DNA of 64,000 bases from Deltaproteobacteria bacterium (lineage in GTDB: Bacteria > Myxococcota_A > Polyangia > DRWM01 > JAAZOP01): the NCBI GenBank assembly GCA_016218815.1, contig JACRCX010000037.1:29694-93693 (forward strand), written 5' to 3'. Shown here in pieces: positions 30,898 to 39,487 of the stretch (position 1 is the stretch's first letter; each line of letters begins with the position of its first letter). A program made the translations under genes and the position numbers. Under the pieces are notes generated by a model, which ran no database searches, was not told the DNA's origin, and worked only from the letters and a program-made list of their open reading frames with translations.

Positions 30898-33102
30898 ATG
30901 CGGACGGTGGTGCTCGAGCCGATCCTGGATGCGAACCCGATCGTCATCGTCGATGGCGATGGCACGGTTCTTGATTGCAACCTCGCCTGGACGAAGTTGG
31001 TATCGACGAGGCACAAGACGGGGCTGCGCACGAGCCTGTACGACGTGGTGTCGTTCGTGGGGGCTTCGGGCTCGCCCACGTCGGCGCAGCGCGAGTTGCA
31101 GGTCCATCACGTGGCGGCGCGCGACGTGGAGGCGGTCGGCGTGCCCGGCGGGCCGATCACGACGGCGCTTCTGATGCCGATCGTCCACCGTCGCCGCGAC
31201 ACGTACCTGTGCGTCCTGCTCTCGCCGAAGCTGTTCCATCCCGACGCGGTGCGATTCGCCGAGCTATTGGCGATGGACGCGACGGCGGCGGCGAAGGCCG
31301 GGGCGCGGCAGGAAGCGACTGCCTCCCCGACGACGGATGAGGCGGAGCTTGACGCCTCGGATTACGCGTTGACGATCGAGCTGGAGGGCGGGCTGCGCAG
31401 CACGGCGCGCCTCGTCGCGGCGCTGGCCGGTCCGGAGGGCTGCACGGCGCGCGACCTCCCGGCGGCGTTGATCGAGCAGCTCCGCAACGGAGTCCCGGGC
31501 CGCCGCGTGCTGGTCGCGCTGCGCGACTCCGACCGCTTCGGTGTGCCGACCGGCGTGGCGCTGGCGCCCGCCGAGCTGGACGCGATGCCGAGCTGGCGGC
31601 CCGGCGCCGGATGGCCGGCGAACCCGCTTCACGGCGTGCCGGCCGCAGTGGAGGCCGGGGCGGGGGAGGGCGGCGTGGTGCGCGAGGTGGGGTTGTCGGC
31701 GCTGCCGGCGTGGCTCCAGCGCGAGTTCGCGGGCGGCCTGGAGGAAGGTGTTTCGCCGCGTTTCGTTCTGGCCGAGACACTGGCCGGGGGGGCGCGCGCG
31801 CTGGTCGCGGTCGGACCGTGGCGCGGCACGGAGGTGATCGCGCCGGACGAGCGGCTGCTGGTCGAGGTCGCGGTTTCGCTGTTGGGCCACCGGCTGCGCG
31901 TCGCCGAGCGCGAGCGGGCGCTGGTGCTGGAGGCCGAGCGGCTGGGGCACGCGTTGCGGGCCGAGCGGGCGGCATTGGGTCGGACGGCGGAGCGGCTCGA
32001 GCCGGTCGCGTTGTCGGCGGCGATGTCGGCCGCGGTCGAGCGCGGCCGGGCGCTGGAGGCGCTCGGCCGGCCGTACGCCGTGACCGGCCCCGGCGGCGGC
32101 GGACGACGAACGCTCGCGCGCTACCTCATCGCGATCGGCTCGCGGCGTGACGCGCCGGTGGTCGAGGTCGGGTGCCGGTTCCACGACGAGCGATGGCTGC
32201 GGGAGGAGCTGTTCGGGGGGGAAGCGACCGGGCGAGGGGACGAGGGGACGGGAGGGCGAGCGGTCGAGCGGCCGAGCGGCCGAGCGGCCGAGGGGGCCGA
32301 GGCGCCGGGCAAGATTGCGCTGGCGGCGGGGGGCACGTTGCTGGTGGCGGACATTGACCAGATGCCGCGCGGGGTGCAGGCCGTGCTGCTCGAGGCGTTG
32401 CGCCGGCCGCGTGCGGCCGACGCGGGCACGGCGCCGTTGCTGGTGGTCACGCTGGAGGGCGATCCGGAGCGGGCGGCGCAGGCCGGCGCGCTGCACCCCG
32501 ACCTGGCGGCGCTCTTTGGCGCGCGCGTGGTGACCGTGCCGCCGTTGTCCGCGAGGCTCGAGGACGTGCCGGCGCTGGCGGCGCGTTTCGTCGACGCGTC
32601 GGCCGCGGAGCTGGGCCGCAAGCCGCCGGAGCTGACCGCGCGCGCCGTCGATCGGCTGCGCGCGCTGCCGTGGCGTGGCAACGTGCGCGAGCTGAAGGCC
32701 GCGATCGAGGGCGCGGTGGCGCTCGCCCCGGGCGGAATCGTCGATGCCGACCTCCTGCCGACGGACGAGGCGGCGCCGGGCGCGCCGGCGGCCGGGGCGC
32801 CCCCGCCGCCGGTCGATCTCTCGGTGCCGTTCGCCGAGCTGAAGGACCGCTGGGTCGACCACTTCGAGCGCGCGTACCTCGACGCCGCCCTGCGGCGCTC
32901 CGCCGGCAACCTCTCGGCCGCCGCGCGCCTGGCGCGCATGGACAAGAAGAACTTCCACGCCAAGGCCACCCGCCTGGGGCTGGCCGGTGCGACCACGGGT
33001 GCGCGCAACGGCACGGGCCGCAACGGAGCATTGAAGGCCGCCGGCCGGCGGCGTAGCATGCCTCCGCCGGCCGACGATTCCGGCCAGGGAGGAGACACGT
33101 GA
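30898..33102 (+). CDS. Degenerate NtrC-family regulator (PAS, GAF-like, AAA-like, Fis HTH)
   Basis: The 734-residue protein starts with a PAS-like domain (PIVIVDGDGTVLDCNLAW) and a GAF-like middle. An AAA+ region of the sigma-54 activator type follows but lacks key residues: the Walker A site is GPGGGGRRT (about 398-406, Lys replaced by Arg), the Walker B segment is GTLLVADIDQMP (about 480-491) where activators have GTLFLDEI, and after EELFG the GAFTGA loop is absent, replaced by a repeat-encoded GRAVERPSGRAAEGAEAP. The RGNVREL sensor-2 motif and the C-terminal Fis-type helix-turn-helix (NLSAAARLARMDKKNFHAKA) are retained. It probably binds DNA but should not open sigma-54 complexes. The stop overlaps the next gene by four bases (GTGA). 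Confidence 0.8.
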   Translation: MRTVVLEPILDANPIVIVDGDGTVLDCNLAWTKLVSTRHKTGLRTSLYDVVSFVGASGSPTSAQRELQVHHVAARDVEAVGVPGGPITTALLMPIVHRRRDTYLCVLLSPKLFHPDAVRFAELLAMDATAAAKAGARQEATASPTTDEAELDASDYALTIELEGGLRSTARLVAALAGPEGCTARDLPAALIEQLRNGVPGRRVLVALRDSDRFGVPTGVALAPAELDAMPSWRPGAGWPANPLHGVPAAVEAGAGEGGVVREVGLSALPAWLQREFAGGLEEGVSPRFVLAETLAGGARALVAVGPWRGTEVIAPDERLLVEVAVSLLGHRLRVAERERALVLEAERLGHALRAERAALGRTAERLEPVALSAAMSAAVERGRALEALGRPYAVTGPGGGGRRTLARYLIAIGSRRDAPVVEVGCRFHDERWLREELFGGEATGRGDEGTGGRAVERPSGRAAEGAEAPGKIALAAGGTLLVADIDQMPRGVQAVLLEALRRPRAADAGTAPLLVVTLEGDPERAAQAGALHPDLAALFGARVVTVPPLSARLEDVPALAARFVDASAAELGRKPPELTARAVDRLRALPWRGNVRELKAAIEGAVALAPGGIVDADLLPTDEAAPGAPAAGAPPPPVDLSVPFAELKDRWVDHFERAYLDAALRRSAGNLSAAARLARMDKKNFHAKATRLGLAGATTGARNGTGRNGALKAAGRRRSMPPPADDSGQGGDT
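32255..32302. repeat. CGAGCGGTCGAGCGG repeat inside the regulator gene
   Basis: Reiterated GAGCGG(T/C)CGAGCGGCC words replace the GAFTGA-coding region. Similar words are at 50250-50300 and, reversed, at 52444-52504. Confidence 0.7.
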
Positions 33103-34205
33103 GCACCGGCGAACCCAAGGAGATCGGCGGAACCCACGCGTACCGTTGTCCCAACTGCAGCGCGGAGATGATCTACGACGCCGCGGCGCAGAAGCTGTCC
33201 TGCAGCCATTGCGGCACCGTGCAGGCCGTCCCCGCGGCCGGGCCGGAGGGCAGCCACATCCAGGCCTACGACCTCATGGCCGGCCTGCGTGCCGAGCAGA
33301 CGGGCGGCATGGGACGCCCGGCGCTCGCCGTCCGCTGCAAGGAGTGCGGCGCGACGGTGCAGTTCGAGCAGAACACGACGACGACGGCCTGCCCCTTCTG
33401 CGGCTCCAGCTACGTTGCCCCGCAGGAGGTCTCGGCCAAGTCGATCCGTCCCGAGTCGCTGGTCCCCTTCCGCGTCGACCGTGCGGCCGCCGGCGGGGCC
33501 TTTTCCAAGTGGATCGGCGGCCTGTGGTTCCGGCCCAGCGACCTCAAGCAGCGCGCCAAGGTCCAGAACATCGACGGCGTGTACGTCCCCTTCTGGGCCT
33601 ACAACTCCGAAGTGTTCAGCCGCTGGACCGCCGACGCCGGCTACTACTACTACGTCACCGTCACCAGGACCGACAGCCAGGGCAAGACCCACACCGAGCA
33701 GGAACGGCGCATCCGTTGGGAGCCCGCGTGGGGGCAGCGTCAGGACTCCTACCGTGACGTCCTGATCTGCGCCTCCAAGGGCCTCCCGCCGGAGCTGGTG
33801 GTCAAGGTCCAGAACTTCGACTGCAACCAGCTCGCCCCGTACAACCCCGCCTACCTCTCCGGCTGGCGCGCCGAGGAATACGTCCTGGGGTTGCAGGAAG
33901 GGTGGGGCGCCGCCTCGCAGCGCATTGCCGACGACCAGTACGGCCGCTGCGGCAAGGACGTGCCCGGCGACACGCACCGCAACCTCTCCGTCAACAACGC
34001 CTTCTCCAACGTCACGTGGCGGCACATCCTGCTCCCGATCTGGATCGCCGCCTACCGCTACAAGGAGAAGATCTACCGTTTCCTGGTCAACGGGCAGACG
34101 GGCGAGGTCGTGGGCAAGGCGCCGTGGAGCGTGATCAAGCTCCTCATCCTCTTCGCCGTCATCGCCGCGCTCGTCGGCACCGTCATCTGGGCCGCCAACC
34201 GGTGA
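33099..34205 (+). CDS. Double zinc-ribbon membrane-anchored protein
   Basis: The 368-residue protein starts at a GTG in the stop of the regulator gene (GTGA overlap; GGGAGGAG upstream). It has two zinc ribbons: C17-x2-C20...C35-x2-C38 and C80-x2-C83...C98-x2-C101. A beta-rich domain follows (VQNIDGVYVPFWAYNSEVFS, RYKEKIYRFLVNGQTGEVVG) and one C-terminal membrane helix (VIKLLILFAVIAALVGTVIW). Homologues are often labelled superfamily II helicase-like zinc-ribbon proteins although no helicase domain exists. It may present the ribbons on the cytoplasmic face of a membrane; role unknown. The stop overlaps the next ATG (TGATG). Confidence 0.75.
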   Translation: MSTGEPKEIGGTHAYRCPNCSAEMIYDAAAQKLSCSHCGTVQAVPAAGPEGSHIQAYDLMAGLRAEQTGGMGRPALAVRCKECGATVQFEQNTTTTACPFCGSSYVAPQEVSAKSIRPESLVPFRVDRAAAGGAFSKWIGGLWFRPSDLKQRAKVQNIDGVYVPFWAYNSEVFSRWTADAGYYYYVTVTRTDSQGKTHTEQERRIRWEPAWGQRQDSYRDVLICASKGLPPELVVKVQNFDCNQLAPYNPAYLSGWRAEEYVLGLQEGWGAASQRIADDQYGRCGKDVPGDTHRNLSVNNAFSNVTWRHILLPIWIAAYRYKEKIYRFLVNGQTGEVVGKAPWSVIKLLILFAVIAALVGTVIWAANR

Positions 34206-35896
34206 TGGACACCCGCAGCATTGCCGACTGGATCCTGGGCCTCGAGCCTGCCGCCATCCCGCCCGCCACGGCCGAACGCGTGCGGCTCCAACTCGCCTCG
34301 GTCCTCGCCTCGCTGCTGGACGGCCTGCGTCTCCCCGAGGTCGCCGCGGCGCGCGAGGCCTGGGGCTCGCCGGCGCAGCCCGCGCGGCGCAAGGGCGCGC
34401 GCAAGGCATCCGAACCGGTTCCCGCCGAGGCCCTGGCGCCCTGGTGGTCGATGGCATCGATCGCGCTCGACCACGACGACTACCTGCTCTTCGGACACAC
34501 CGGCCACTCGGCGATCAACGTCGCCGTGGCCTGTGGTCTGGAGCGCGACTCGTCGCTGGGCGACGTGCTGGCGGCGGCCACGGCGGCGAACGAGCTGGCG
34601 GGGCGGCTGGGTGGCTTTGCGCTCGTCGGGCCGCACAACGGCCAGATGTGGACCCACATCCACCTGGGCGGGGCCGTCGCCGCCGCCGCGCGTGTCGTCC
34701 GCGACGCCGTGGAGATCGTCGACCGGGCGCTCGGACTCGCGTTCATGGCGCCGCCCTTCCTTTTTCCGCCCGCGTTCTTCAGCGGTCCGGCAAAACTGCT
34801 CACCGCCGCGCTGCCGATCCGGCAGGGGTTGCAGGCACTGCGACTCGCCCGCGCCACGACGCTCGCCGCTCCCGTCGCCGTCTTCGGTGCGGCCGACGGC
34901 CTGGGGCGTCACTTCGCCCACGCCCCGCTGGAGGGGTTCCTCGAGGGGTTCGGCGAGGTCTGGCTTTCCGACACGCTGGCCGTCAAGCGCGTGCCCGGCT
35001 GCGCGTACGTCTCAGCGGCCGCCGAGGCGGCGTCGTCGCTGGCCGCGCAGTTCCGCCGGGCCAAGGGCCGTGCCCTCGCGCCGGGCGACGTCGAGCGGGT
35101 CGAGCTTTCGGCGACGGTGTTGACCGCCGGCATGGAGGACGCGGCACGTCCGTGGCGCGGCGGCCCGCTGTCGGCGGTCGAGGTCAATTTCTCCGCCCCG
35201 CTCACCGTCGCCGTCGCCCTGCTGGACGGAGCGCTCGAGCCGCGTTCGCTCGACGCGCGGCGCCTGGCGCGCGACGAGGAGGACATCCGTGCCGTCGCGG
35301 AGCGGGTGGTCGTGCGGCACGAGCTGGCGCGCACGTTGCGGCTGGTCGACGGGGTCGTGCGCCCGATGGAGCTGCTCGACGCGCTGGGCGACGTGCACGC
35401 CGACGGCGCGCGCCGGGCGGGCTGGGAGCTGCTCAAGCGCTACCCGGGAGTCCTGCGCGGCGGCGGCGAGGCGAAGGGAGCGACCCTGTCGCGCTCCCCG
35501 TTCGAGCTGTTCCGGGATCGCAAGTCGTTCGAGACGCTGCGCTCCGTCGGGCAGCTTGTCAAGGGCGCGCTGGGCAAGCGCCGCGAGGGCACGCGCTACT
35601 CGGTCCGTTCCGCGCGCCCGGGCGAGGTGCGCTTCGCGGCCTCGGCCGGGGCGCTGGCCACGCTGGCGGGCGAGGTGTTCCAGGCGGAGTGCGAGGTGCC
35701 GCCGGGAGCGCCGGGCGCCGAGCTGGAGCTCTCGGCGGTCGTGCGCGAGAAGGTCGTGCGCGCGTTCCGTGACGCGTCGTTCGAGGCCGACCCGGACGAG
35801 TTCGTCGGCCGCCTTCTCGGCGCGCCGCTCGAGCTGCCGCTGCGCGAGGTGCTCGGGCCGCTGGCCGGTGTGCTGGAGGCGTCCCCCCGCGGCTGA
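34205..35896 (+). CDS. MmgE/PrpD family protein (2-methylcitrate dehydratase-like)
   Basis: The 563-residue protein has the MmgE/PrpD fold features: an N-terminal helical part (SIALDHDDYLLFGHTGHSAI, TAANELAGRLGGFALVGPHN) and a C-terminal part with VEVNFSAPLTVAVALLDGAL. Classical members dehydrate 2-methylcitrate or cis-aconitate in propionate metabolism. Here the context (regulator and zinc-ribbon genes, one-base overlap) is not a methylcitrate cluster, and residues 70-90 contain an unusual basic insert, so the substrate is open. It is the last gene of a three-gene operon and its stop codon lies in the loop of a GC-rich palindrome. Confidence 0.8.
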   Translation: MDTRSIADWILGLEPAAIPPATAERVRLQLASVLASLLDGLRLPEVAAAREAWGSPAQPARRKGARKASEPVPAEALAPWWSMASIALDHDDYLLFGHTGHSAINVAVACGLERDSSLGDVLAAATAANELAGRLGGFALVGPHNGQMWTHIHLGGAVAAAARVVRDAVEIVDRALGLAFMAPPFLFPPAFFSGPAKLLTAALPIRQGLQALRLARATTLAAPVAVFGAADGLGRHFAHAPLEGFLEGFGEVWLSDTLAVKRVPGCAYVSAAAEAASSLAAQFRRAKGRALAPGDVERVELSATVLTAGMEDAARPWRGGPLSAVEVNFSAPLTVAVALLDGALEPRSLDARRLARDEEDIRAVAERVVVRHELARTLRLVDGVVRPMELLDALGDVHADGARRAGWELLKRYPGVLRGGGEAKGATLSRSPFELFRDRKSFETLRSVGQLVKGALGKRREGTRYSVRSARPGEVRFAASAGALATLAGEVFQAECEVPPGAPGAELELSAVVREKVVRAFRDASFEADPDEFVGRLLGAPLELPLREVLGPLAGVLEASPRG

Positions 35897-35907
35897 AGCC
35901 GCGGGGG
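35884..35907. terminator. GC-rich palindrome over the stop codon, possible terminator
   Basis: A 10-bp perfect stem (CCCCCGCGGC / GCCGCGGGGG) encloses TGAA, whose TGA is the stop of the MmgE/PrpD gene. It is of the same family as 7821-7840. No T-run follows, so termination is only possible, not shown. It sits between convergent genes. Confidence 0.45.
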
Positions 35908-35909
35908 CG

Positions 35910-36740
35910 TCACTTCACGTTGGGGAAGACCTGCTGCAGGAGCGCGAGCAGCACGTGCATGTTGGGCACCATGCGGTAGACGATGGTCCAGTCGATGGCG
36001 AGGCCGGGGCGCACCAGGCGGAGCCACTGCGATTCGGGGCGGACCTGCGAGAACTCGCTCCACGGCATGAAGGTCGTCTGGGCGGCGCCGAGCGAGGTCA
36101 CGGCGCCGCCGGAGAGCATTATCGCGCCGATCGAAACTTGCGGCGCGGTCACGGCGAGGCCTTGACGGCTGACGGAGTACATGCCGAACGACACCTGGCC
36201 TCCCGCCTGGAACTGGGAAAGGGCCCACGGCATCATCCGCCGGTAGGTCTCCTCGCGCACGCGGCCGGCCAGGCGCTCGAGTCCGGCGAGCGCGGGGGTG
36301 AGCAGGATGTTGGTGCCGTCGCGCTTGCGGACCGTGTAGCCGGCCTTCGTCTGACGGCCGCCGCCGGGCGATGGGCCGTAGAACGGAGTCGACCACAGCT
36401 CGGCGATGTCGTCCCACCGGCACGCCTGCGTCTGCGAGCGCCGATGCAGCACGAAACCGAGCTCGTGCACGTCCACGTGCAGGCCGAGATTCTTGGCCCA
36501 CGACCAGAGCAGGACGAGTGAGCCGATGACGGAAGCCGCGGCGAGGAGCCACGCCTTGTCCATCGTCTCGCGCTCCCCGGGCGGCACGAAGCGGATGACG
36601 GCGTAGACCATTGCGGCCGCCGCGGCGGGGATGAGCACCGCGAGGAACAGCGGGCCGACCACGTTGAACAGGCTGCGCTTGTGCACGGCCTGGAGCGCGC
36701 CCAGGGTGACGGAATCGACCGCGAACGGGGGCATGTCCAT
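35910..36740 (-). CDS. Membrane protein with two TM helices and a PH-like domain
   Basis: The 276-residue protein has two membrane helices (NVVGPLFLAVLIPAAAAAMV and AWLLAAASVIGSLVLLWSWA) and then a beta-rich cytoplasmic domain that resembles bacterial PH-like or DUF6585-type proteins (LGLHVDVHELGFVLHRRSQT, CRWDDIAELWS, YTVRKRDGTNILLTPALAGL). Function unknown. The ATG at 36740 follows GGCGAGGTGAAG; a longer in-frame reading to 36791 adds only Arg-rich sequence. It is convergent with the MmgE/PrpD gene. Confidence 0.65.
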   Translation of the reverse strand: MDMPPFAVDSVTLGALQAVHKRSLFNVVGPLFLAVLIPAAAAAMVYAVIRFVPPGERETMDKAWLLAAASVIGSLVLLWSWAKNLGLHVDVHELGFVLHRRSQTQACRWDDIAELWSTPFYGPSPGGGRQTKAGYTVRKRDGTNILLTPALAGLERLAGRVREETYRRMMPWALSQFQAGGQVSFGMYSVSRQGLAVTAPQVSIGAIMLSGGAVTSLGAAQTTFMPWSEFSQVRPESQWLRLVRPGLAIDWTIVYRMVPNMHVLLALLQQVFPNVK

Positions 36741-36886
36741 CGCTTCACCTCGCCGGACGCGAGGATTACGCCGGAACGGGCGGCGCAACAACCCGTCCTG
36801 GAGCGGGCCGCGCGGAACCGCTCACGGCCCGTCACGGCGAGCGAGGGATGGAAGCGGCCGGCCGCGGGGAGAGCGGAGGGGGTTGC

Positions 36887-38101
36887 CTACTGGCAGATGA
36901 AGGAGACGCGGCAGAACATCGTGTCGCCCACGAAGTCCCCGTTCGCGCTGACGTAGCAGCCGAACGTGTACGCCGTCCCGGCGGTGACGCTGATCACGCT
37001 TGCCACCGTCGTCCCGGTCTGGGTCGTGTTCGTCGGCATGTACGGGCCGAACCAGCCGTCGTCGTTGTTGACGGCGCCGGCGCGATACGCGACGCGGACG
37101 TAGGTGTTGCTGTTCGTGTTCGGCCCCGCGCGCAGGTCGACCGTGGCGGTGACGTGGCAAAGCCCGTTGGCCGTCGGCGTGAAGCTCGCGCCGGATGCCG
37201 GATAGACGTAGTTGTTGCCCGCCACGAGGGTGTAGACGGAGGTCAAGTACCCGCCGCCGATGGTGACTCCCGGCACGCACGTCCACGCCGCCCCGTTCCA
37301 GACCAGATGGCCGCCGGACGGGCAGCCCGTCGAGTTGAGGGAAAGCGTCGTGCCGGCCAGGCTGAGTCCGGCGCCCGCCGTGTAGGCGGGGCCGACGTCG
37401 TCCGTGCCGTCGGCGAAGCCGGCGGGAACGGCGGTCAGCGCGCTCCACGGATGGGTGTGCGCGAGCGCCGCGTAGTTGTCGTCGAGCGCGGTGGTCAGCT
37501 CGAGCTCCGTGTCGTAGCACACGCCCTGCGCCCAGCCCTGGACCGTCGCCTGGTCGGCGGCGAAGGTCGAGCCGGTAAGCGTCAGGCCGGTGCCGGCGGA
37601 GTAGGTCGTGCCGTCGTCCGTGCCGTCGGCGAAGCCGGCCGGCACGCCGCTGAGCGAGCTCCACGCCACGCCGCCCGCGGTGGTGACGAAACCGCTGGCG
37701 GGTGTGCCGCCGAGCATTTCGGCATCGCCGGCGTACTGCGCGTAGGCCGCGTAGCCCGTCGACGCCACCTGGAAGCGGGACATCTCGGCATCCGAGCCCA
37801 CGCGCACGCCGAGCCACAGCCCGTCGTTGTCGCGGAACACGGTCAGGTTGAGCACCGTGACGTCGCCCAGGTACGCCGTGAAGAAGCCCTGGTCGATCGC
37901 CACGGTCTGCGTCTCGTTCCAGACCTCGGTGCCGCCGAGGTCGGCGGTGTACAGCCCGAAGCGAACCGCCACGTCGCCGTCGACCGGCGCCCCGCCGGCG
38001 TCGGTCAGGAACCCCTGCACCGGCATGTACGCCGGAGCATCCGCAGCCGCCGGGGCCGCGACGAGCAGGCAAGCAGCAAACGCAACGAATACCTTCCGCA
38101 T
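36887..38101 (-). CDS. Secreted tail-fibre/adhesin-like surface protein
   Basis: The 404-residue protein has a signal peptide (VFVAFAACLLVAAPAAADAP). The N-terminal domain is the common module PVQGFLTDAGGAPVDGDVAV...GLYTADLGGTEVWNETQ. Two fibre-like repeats follow with VPAGFADGTDD and AG-x-GL-x-L-x-G-x-T (about 155-190 and 225-265). The C-terminal part (GGGYLTSVYTLVAGNNYVYP) is a beta domain with cysteines. It is probably a trimeric extracellular fibre for attachment. It lies 18 bases behind a lipoprotein gene on the same strand, so both form one operon. No phage genes are near, which argues against a prophage tail protein. Confidence 0.7.
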   Translation of the reverse strand: MRKVFVAFAACLLVAAPAAADAPAYMPVQGFLTDAGGAPVDGDVAVRFGLYTADLGGTEVWNETQTVAIDQGFFTAYLGDVTVLNLTVFRDNDGLWLGVRVGSDAEMSRFQVASTGYAAYAQYAGDAEMLGGTPASGFVTTAGGVAWSSLSGVPAGFADGTDDGTTYSAGTGLTLTGSTFAADQATVQGWAQGVCYDTELELTTALDDNYAALAHTHPWSALTAVPAGFADGTDDVGPAYTAGAGLSLAGTTLSLNSTGCPSGGHLVWNGAAWTCVPGVTIGGGYLTSVYTLVAGNNYVYPASGASFTPTANGLCHVTATVDLRAGPNTNSNTYVRVAYRAGAVNNDDGWFGPYMPTNTTQTGTTVASVISVTAGTAYTFGCYVSANGDFVGDTMFCRVSFICQ

Positions 38102-38119
38102 CTTCTACCTCCTCCGTCC

Positions 38120-38497
38120 CTACTGGTTCACCGCGGCGCCGGGGCCCACGGCCGCCCCGTACGAACCGCTCGTCGCCGCGCCCCTCGGCTGCGGCGTGCC
38201 AATGCTCAACGTCAGCTGGTACGAGGCCGAACTCGCGCGGCCACCGCCCGACGTGAGACTGATCACCGTGTGTCCGGCCGTTGCGTCGGCATCGGCATCC
38301 GCATCCCCGCCGCCGTCGTCGTCGCCGACGTCCGTGTCGGCGTCCGCGTCCCCGCCGCCGTCGTCGCCGGCGTCCACGTCGCCCGCCTCCCCCTCCCCGG
38401 GCACGTCGCCCACGTCCGGCAGTCCGGACGAGCTGCTGCCGCACCCGAGGAGCGGGAGAATGAGGGCGAAAGCCCAGGTCCCCAATCCCTTCCTCAT
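38120..38497 (-). CDS. Small Asp/Gly-rich lipoprotein
   Basis: The 125-residue protein has a signal and lipobox (WAFALILPLLGC), an acidic low-complexity linker (DVDAGDDGGGDADADTDVGD and onward), and a C-terminal module SGGGRASSASYQLTLSIGTP with SGSYGAA, a pattern found in secreted beta-proteins (GGG-x-SSA-x-Y-x-L). An AAGGAGG Shine-Dalgarno is 5 bases from the ATG. It precedes the fibre-like gene in the same operon and may anchor it to the outer membrane; this link is inferred. The leader contains two small hairpins (38520-38580). Confidence 0.7.
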   Translation of the reverse strand: MRKGLGTWAFALILPLLGCGSSSSGLPDVGDVPGEGEAGDVDAGDDGGGDADADTDVGDDDGGGDADADADATAGHTVISLTSGGGRASSASYQLTLSIGTPQPRGAATSGSYGAAVGPGAAVNQ

Positions 38498-38632
38498 CGA
38501 TCCTCCTTTTCTGCATCTTGCCGGGATGGCAAAACGCAGGTGCCTCGTAAGCACCACGGACGATGGCGTCAACGCCTCTGCCACAGGATGGGCCGGACGC
38601 TGCGTCGGCCGGAGGCCGCTCCCCGGGGCGTC

Positions 38633-39445
38633 CTACCGCACCGGCTGGCGGAGGATCGTGCGCAGCTTCAGCGGTGGCGAACGGAGCGGATCGCCCAGCG
38701 GGTCGCCCAGGTAGATCTCGTGATGGAATCCGCAGGGCGTCAGGCCCCGCTCCTTCATCATCGCCTGCATCCTGGCGATCGTCGCCGGCTCCTCCGCGTG
38801 CGGGCCGACGTGGAGCACCTGCATGCAGGCTCCCTCATCGATCCGATCCAGGTGGACGCGGCCCGGCAGCGGGTCGCCGCCCCGCCGGTCCGAGAGGACC
38901 TGGCGCGCGCCGCGCACGTCCTCCGACGTCACGAAGTCGGGCAGCAGCAGGAGCGCCTTCCAGCGCCAGGTGTGACGCGGAACGCGCCACAGCTCCCGCG
39001 GATCGGCCAGGCGGCTGAGGTCGTAGTCCGACCACCAGAGCGCCTCGAGCGGCGGGACCTTGAAGTCCCGGCCCGCCGCCTTCTGCGAGAACTTGAGCGT
39101 GCAGGCCACGCCGACGATCGCTCCCCGCGCGTCCTGGAACTCGCGGCCCTCCGGCGCCCCGCGACCCTCGAGTGCCAGGCAGTTCAGCGCAGGCAGGTGC
39201 ACGACGGCCGGCGTCCGCGTCGCGGAGAAGCAGGCGGCGTGCAGCCGGACGAGATCGAGCGGCCCCCGCGCGGTCGCCTTCCCGGGCTTGGCATCGCCGA
39301 CGCGCCGCGCGGGTGTCGCCGTCCGCTGCGGCACGGTCTTCTTCGCCCCCCGCTTCGCCGCGTGTGCCGGCGTCGCCGTCGGTCCCGTGCGCGCCGCCTT
39401 TCCCTTCGCCGTCCGCTGCGACCCACCCGTCTTCCGTGTCGTCAT
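38633..39445 (-). CDS. GyrI-like small-molecule-binding protein with basic N-terminal tail
   Basis: The 270-residue protein has a Lys/Arg/Ala-rich, histone-H1-like N-terminus of about 60 residues (KGKAARTGPTATPAHAAKRG) followed by a GyrI-like/SAV2435-type domain: LNCLALEGRGAPEGREFQDA, LEALWWSDYDL, WRWKALLLLPDFV and GFHHEIYLGDP. GyrI-like domains bind drugs or other small ligands. The basic tail suggests nucleic acid association, which is unusual for the family. GGGAGGAAAGG precedes the ATG at 39445. It is 43 bases from the deacylase gene on the same strand. Confidence 0.8.
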   Translation of the reverse strand: MTTRKTGGSQRTAKGKAARTGPTATPAHAAKRGAKKTVPQRTATPARRVGDAKPGKATARGPLDLVRLHAACFSATRTPAVVHLPALNCLALEGRGAPEGREFQDARGAIVGVACTLKFSQKAAGRDFKVPPLEALWWSDYDLSRLADPRELWRVPRHTWRWKALLLLPDFVTSEDVRGARQVLSDRRGGDPLPGRVHLDRIDEGACMQVLHVGPHAEEPATIARMQAMMKERGLTPCGFHHEIYLGDPLGDPLRSPPLKLRTILRQPVR

Positions 39446-39487
39446 CCTTTCCTCCCCGTACTTCGGGACCACGGCTCCACCGCTCCC

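Noticed and set aside
36887..38101. Phage tail-fibre gene as sign of a prophage
   Set aside because: No capsid, terminase, integrase or lysis gene is near, and the product has a signal peptide; a surface fibre is more likely.
38515..38585. Two hairpins (GGTGC/GCACC and TTGCC/GGCAA) in the leader of the lipoprotein-fibre operon, considered as a cyclic-di-GMP (GEMM) riboswitch
   Set aside because: The conserved GACGCAAAGCC-type core and tetraloop receptor are not present on either strand; only simple stem-loops remain.
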